This document shows positions 61,499 to 64,000 of a DNA stretch of 64,000 bases, piece by piece. The notes beneath the pieces are model-generated. The model did not search any database. It was not told the DNA's origin and saw nothing but the letters and a program-made list of their open reading frames with translations. Origin of the DNA: Aquipseudomonas alcaligenes MRY13-0052. GTDB lineage: Bacteria > Pseudomonadota > Gammaproteobacteria > Pseudomonadales > Pseudomonadaceae. The stretch spans positions 1-64,000 of the forward strand of contig BATO01000014.1 of assembly GCA_000474255.1 (NCBI GenBank), given 5' to 3'. The position numbers were made by a program, and so were the translations under genes. How positions within the stretch are numbered: position 1 is the stretch's first letter; the number at the start of each line of letters is the position of its first letter.

Positions 61499-61879
61499 CT
61501 ACCTCCCTTCGGGCGCACGGTAGGCGATGCAGTCGACCTCGATGACCATGCTGGAGACCACGCAGGCCCTGGCTGGCGGGTGGTCGCCGAAGAACTCGAG
61601 GAACACCGCGTTGAAGGCGCCGAAGTCCCTCGGGTCATCCAGCCAGACCCCGCAGCGCACCACGTGCTCGGGTCGATAACCGGCCTCGTCGAGAATCTCC
61701 AGCAGGTTGTTCAGGCACTGGCGGGCTTGCGGGACGATGCCGCCATCCACCAGCACACCGTCGCGGAGGGGCGTCTGCCCGGAGACGTGGAGCCAGCCAT
61801 CGGCCTGTACGGCGCGGGCGAAGGGCATGGGTTGGCCGGCGGTGCCGCTGGCGCGGGTGTAGCGTTTGAGTTCGGTCAT
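61499..61879 (-). CDS. RidA/YjgF family enamine deaminase
   Basis: A 126-residue RidA-like protein: a strand-rich start RYTRASGTAGQPMPFARAVQADGWLHVSGQTPLRDG, then VPQARQCLNNLLEILDEAGYRPEHVVR and the conserved Arg in PPARACVVSSMVIEVDCIAY. This is the trimeric active-site arrangement that hydrolyses reactive 2-aminoacrylate-type enamines to keto acids and ammonia. Found between the D-aminoacylase (12 bases upstream) and the kinase (4 bases downstream), it is probably part of the same catabolic pathway. Confidence 0.85.
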   Translation of the reverse strand: MTELKRYTRASGTAGQPMPFARAVQADGWLHVSGQTPLRDGVLVDGGIVPQARQCLNNLLEILDEAGYRPEHVVRCGVWLDDPRDFGAFNAVFLEFFGDHPPARACVVSSMVIEVDCIAYRAPEGR

Positions 61880-61891
61880 GGGGTGCTCCTT

Positions 61892-63346
61892 TCAGTTCAC
61901 GGGGGAGGGGGTGTCGCGGGCCAGGAAGCGGCCCGCCCTGTCTGGGCAGGCCTCCCCCGGGCAATAGGCCAGGGTGCCGTTGACCCAGACGGCGTGGATG
62001 CCGGTGGCGGGGCGTTGCGGGTCGGTGTAGCTGGCGACGTCGGAAAGGGTCAGGGCGTCGAACAGCACCAGGTCGGCCCAGTAGCCGCGGGCGACCACGC
62101 CTCGTTCATGCAGGCCGAAGCGGTTGGCGGGAAGCGAGGTCATCTTGCGCAGCGCCTCTTCGATGCTGAACAGGCCGATGTCCTGGGCGTAGTGGCCGAG
62201 CACGCGGGGGAAGGTGCCCCACAGCCGCGGGTGGGGTTGCGGGTCTTCCGGAAGGCCGTCCGAGCCGATCATGGTCAGCGGGTGGGCGAGGATGCGCTGC
62301 ACGTCCGCTTCGCTCATGCAGTGGTACACCGCACCGGCGGGCTGCAGGCGCCGCGCGGCCTCCAGCAGGGGAAGCGCCCAGTCGGCGGCGATCTGCACCA
62401 GCGTGCGCCCAGCCATATGGGGGTACGGCTCCGACCAGGTGATGAGGATTTCGTAGGCGTCGGTGACCTGTTTGAGGTCGAGGGTGGACGAACTGGCGGC
62501 GTAGGGGTAGCAGTCCCAGCCCAGGGGTTGCCCGGTGCTGGCGGCGTCCAGGTGGGCGAGCACCTCGGCGCTTCGGCCCCAGTTGCCGACACCGGCGCAT
62601 TTCAGGTGGGACACCACCACCGGCCTGTCGATATGGCGGCCGGTCGCGAGCGCTTCGTCCAGCGCACCGAGGATGCCGTCGAACTCGTCGCGCAGGTGGG
62701 TGGTGTAGAGCCCGCCAAAGCGGCTCAGCTCTTCGGCCAGCTGGCGCACCTCGTTGACGTCGGCTGCATGGGCCGAAGCGTAGGCCAGGCCGCTGCTCAG
62801 GCCGATGGCGCCCTCGGCCAGGCTGGCTGCCAGCTCGCTGCGCATTGCGCGTATCTCGGCTTCGGTGGCGCTGCGGTCGAGGCGGTCCAGGTGGTTGTTG
62901 CGCAAGGCGGTGTGCCCCACCAGTGCCGCGACGTTGACCGCCGGACTGACCCGTTCCACCGCCGAGCGATAGTCCGAGAAGCGCGGGTAGCAGAAGGCTT
63001 CCGCCGTCCCTAGCAGGTTCATCGGGTCCGGCGGAGAGCCGGTCAGGCGCACGGGGGCGGCACTGATGCCGCAATTGCCGACTATCACCGTGGTCACGCC
63101 CTGGCTCAGCTTGGCCAGCATGGCCGGGTTACGGATGAGCGCCAGGTCGTCGTGGGTGTGCACGTCGATGAAGCCCGGGGCCAGGGTCAGCCCATCGGCA
63201 TCGACGGTGCGCTCGGCCGTGGCATCGCCGGCCTCGCCGATCAGGGCGATGCGGCCGTCCAGCAGGCCGACGTCGGCGACGAAGCCTTGCGTCCCGCTGC
63301 CGTCCATGACCTGTGCGCGGCGGATCAGTGTGTCGTAGTGGTTCAT
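61892..63346 (-). CDS. N-acyl-D-amino acid deacylase (D-aminoacylase family)
   Basis: A 484-residue amidohydrolase releasing free D-amino acids from N-acyl-D-amino acids. Metal-binding motifs fit the subtype-III D-aminoacylases: His63 and His65 in IDVHTHDD, the bridging Cys92 in VIVGNCGIS, GLYTTHLRDE and VVVSHLKCAG with the middle His residues, and the catalytic Asp in TMIGSDGLPED. A small beta-barrel (VADVGLLDGRIALIGEAG) surrounds the barrel. It is expected to be cytoplasmic; no signal peptide. It lies between an RpiR-type regulator and RidA, three bases after the regulator stop. Peptidoglycan or sugar-derived D-amino acids are likely substrates. Confidence 0.9.
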   Translation of the reverse strand: MNHYDTLIRRAQVMDGSGTQGFVADVGLLDGRIALIGEAGDATAERTVDADGLTLAPGFIDVHTHDDLALIRNPAMLAKLSQGVTTVIVGNCGISAAPVRLTGSPPDPMNLLGTAEAFCYPRFSDYRSAVERVSPAVNVAALVGHTALRNNHLDRLDRSATEAEIRAMRSELAASLAEGAIGLSSGLAYASAHAADVNEVRQLAEELSRFGGLYTTHLRDEFDGILGALDEALATGRHIDRPVVVSHLKCAGVGNWGRSAEVLAHLDAASTGQPLGWDCYPYAASSSTLDLKQVTDAYEILITWSEPYPHMAGRTLVQIAADWALPLLEAARRLQPAGAVYHCMSEADVQRILAHPLTMIGSDGLPEDPQPHPRLWGTFPRVLGHYAQDIGLFSIEEALRKMTSLPANRFGLHERGVVARGYWADLVLFDALTLSDVASYTDPQRPATGIHAVWVNGTLAYCPGEACPDRAGRFLARDTPSPVN

Positions 63347-63349
63347 GTG

Positions 63350-64000
63350 TCAGTCCCCCAGCGGAAGTCGGTCCTCGCCCTGGCGATAGCCGTCCAGCGC
63401 CAGCTTCACCCGGCGCAGGAGTTCCTGGCTGGCTTCGGCGTTGCGCAAGGCGAGCTCGGTGGCGAGGAGGTCGATGATCAGCAGCATCCCGTAGCGGGCG
63501 GCTGTCGGTTTATGGATGAACTCGGTTTCGTCCAGGTGCACGGGCAGCACGATGTCGGCCAGCGCGGCGAGGGGGCCGTCCGCCCGGGTGAGGGCGAGTA
63601 TCCGGGCGCCGTAGTCCCTGGCCAGGCGCAGGACGCTCGGCAGGTCGGGCGGCGTGCCGGTGAGCGACAGCACGATCAGCAGGTCGCCCTCCGCGAGGGT
63701 GGAGGCCACCATGCGCATCATCACCGGGTCGTGGTAGGTGGACACCGGGTAGCCCAGCCTCACCAGCCGGAACTGGAACTCGGTCGATAGCAGCGTGGAG
63801 CAGCCGCCCATGCCGAAGGCGTAGAGGCGGCGGGCGGAGGCCAGCAGGTCCACTGCGGCACTCAGGTGCGCTTGGTCGAGTCCGTCGAGGTGGTGGCGCA
63901 GGCTGTTTTCCACGTCTGCCAGGATCTGTTCGTGGAAAGGCAGCGCCGGTGTGGCAGCCCCGGCGAGGAAGCGGCGGCCGACGAGGGAGGCCCGGGCCAG
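63350..64000 (-). CDS. MurR/RpiR-family transcriptional regulator (partial)
   Basis: The gene runs off the right edge; only the C-terminal 216 codons are present. The sugar-isomerase (SIS) effector domain is complete: AAVDLLASARRLYAFGMGGCSTLLSTEFQFRLVRLG, then LLIVLSLTGTPPDLPSVLRLARDYGARILALT. The frame remains open beyond residue ENSLRHHL up to base 64000 (LARASLVGRRFLAGAATPAL), the end of the N-terminal HTH domain or its linker. It is the first gene of the operon with D-aminoacylase, RidA and kinase, and probably regulates it in response to a sugar phosphate or related ligand. Confidence 0.88.
   Translation of the reverse strand: MARASLVGRRFLAGAATPALPFHEQILADVENSLRHHLDGLDQAHLSAAVDLLASARRLYAFGMGGCSTLLSTEFQFRLVRLGYPVSTYHDPVMMRMVASTLAEGDLLIVLSLTGTPPDLPSVLRLARDYGARILALTRADGPLAALADIVLPVHLDETEFIHKPTAARYGMLLIIDLLATELALRNAEASQELLRRVKLALDGYRQGEDRLPLGD

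Overview
The window is a high-GC stretch of a Pseudomonas chromosome, probably from the P. aeruginosa/resinovorans/otitidis side of the genus. The basis is the gene order dnaX-ybaB-recR followed by an acyl-CoA dehydrogenase and a hotdog thioesterase, YbaB and RecR proteins that look P. aeruginosa-like, a trifunctional PutA, and a complete sphingosine (sph) locus. No rRNA, tRNA, CRISPR array, insertion sequence or prophage was seen. The genus call rests on recognition of the proteins, not on a search.

Layout. 1-1.7 kb: end of dnaX, ybaB, recR. 1.7-10.7 kb: a rhodanese/GNAT pair divergent from an FtrA-type regulator, then a lipid-metabolism block (acyl-CoA dehydrogenase, thioesterase, ketoacyl synthase, TetR, thiolase) and an MFS/TetR divergent pair; several of these promoters carry clear palindromic operators. 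10.8-23.8 kb: a type I secretion locus on the minus strand (HlyB-like ABC, HlyD-like fusion protein, two large RTX proteins of 1184 and 1824 residues that share a C-terminus), with no TolC-like gene nearby. 24-27.5 kb: a CHASE3-GAF hybrid histidine kinase with three receiver domains.

27.6-36.7 kb is the most unusual part. Four tightly packed minus-strand genes encode a MoxR AAA+ ATPase, a small partner protein, a vWA-like/beta-propeller protein and a membrane-anchored alpha-solenoid/beta-propeller protein. They match the little-studied MoxR-vWA-beta-propeller 'ternary system', proposed on comparative-genomic grounds to be a conflict system. Directly upstream on the same strand is a patatin-like lipase whose catalytic Ser and Asp are separated by about 600 residues containing some eight membrane helices; it is a candidate effector.

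37-49.7 kb: a hypothetical protein, an MFS/LysR pair, a coupled small membrane protein/ABM monooxygenase pair, an ankyrin protein, putA with four GGTTGCACC-type operator sites upstream, a DMT transporter, periplasmic endonuclease I behind a LexA-like box, and repeat-rich intergenic regions. 49.9-55.4 kb: the sphingosine locus sphBCD / sphA / sphR, with a shared 23-bp element upstream of sphB and sphA that I propose as the SphR site. 55.4-64 kb: a truncated VOC remnant, DUF998 protein, LysR, DinB-like protein, SleB-like hydrolase, a VOC gene lacking a normal start codon, an EAL phosphodiesterase, and an operon rpiR-D-aminoacylase-ridA-sugar kinase that runs off the right edge.
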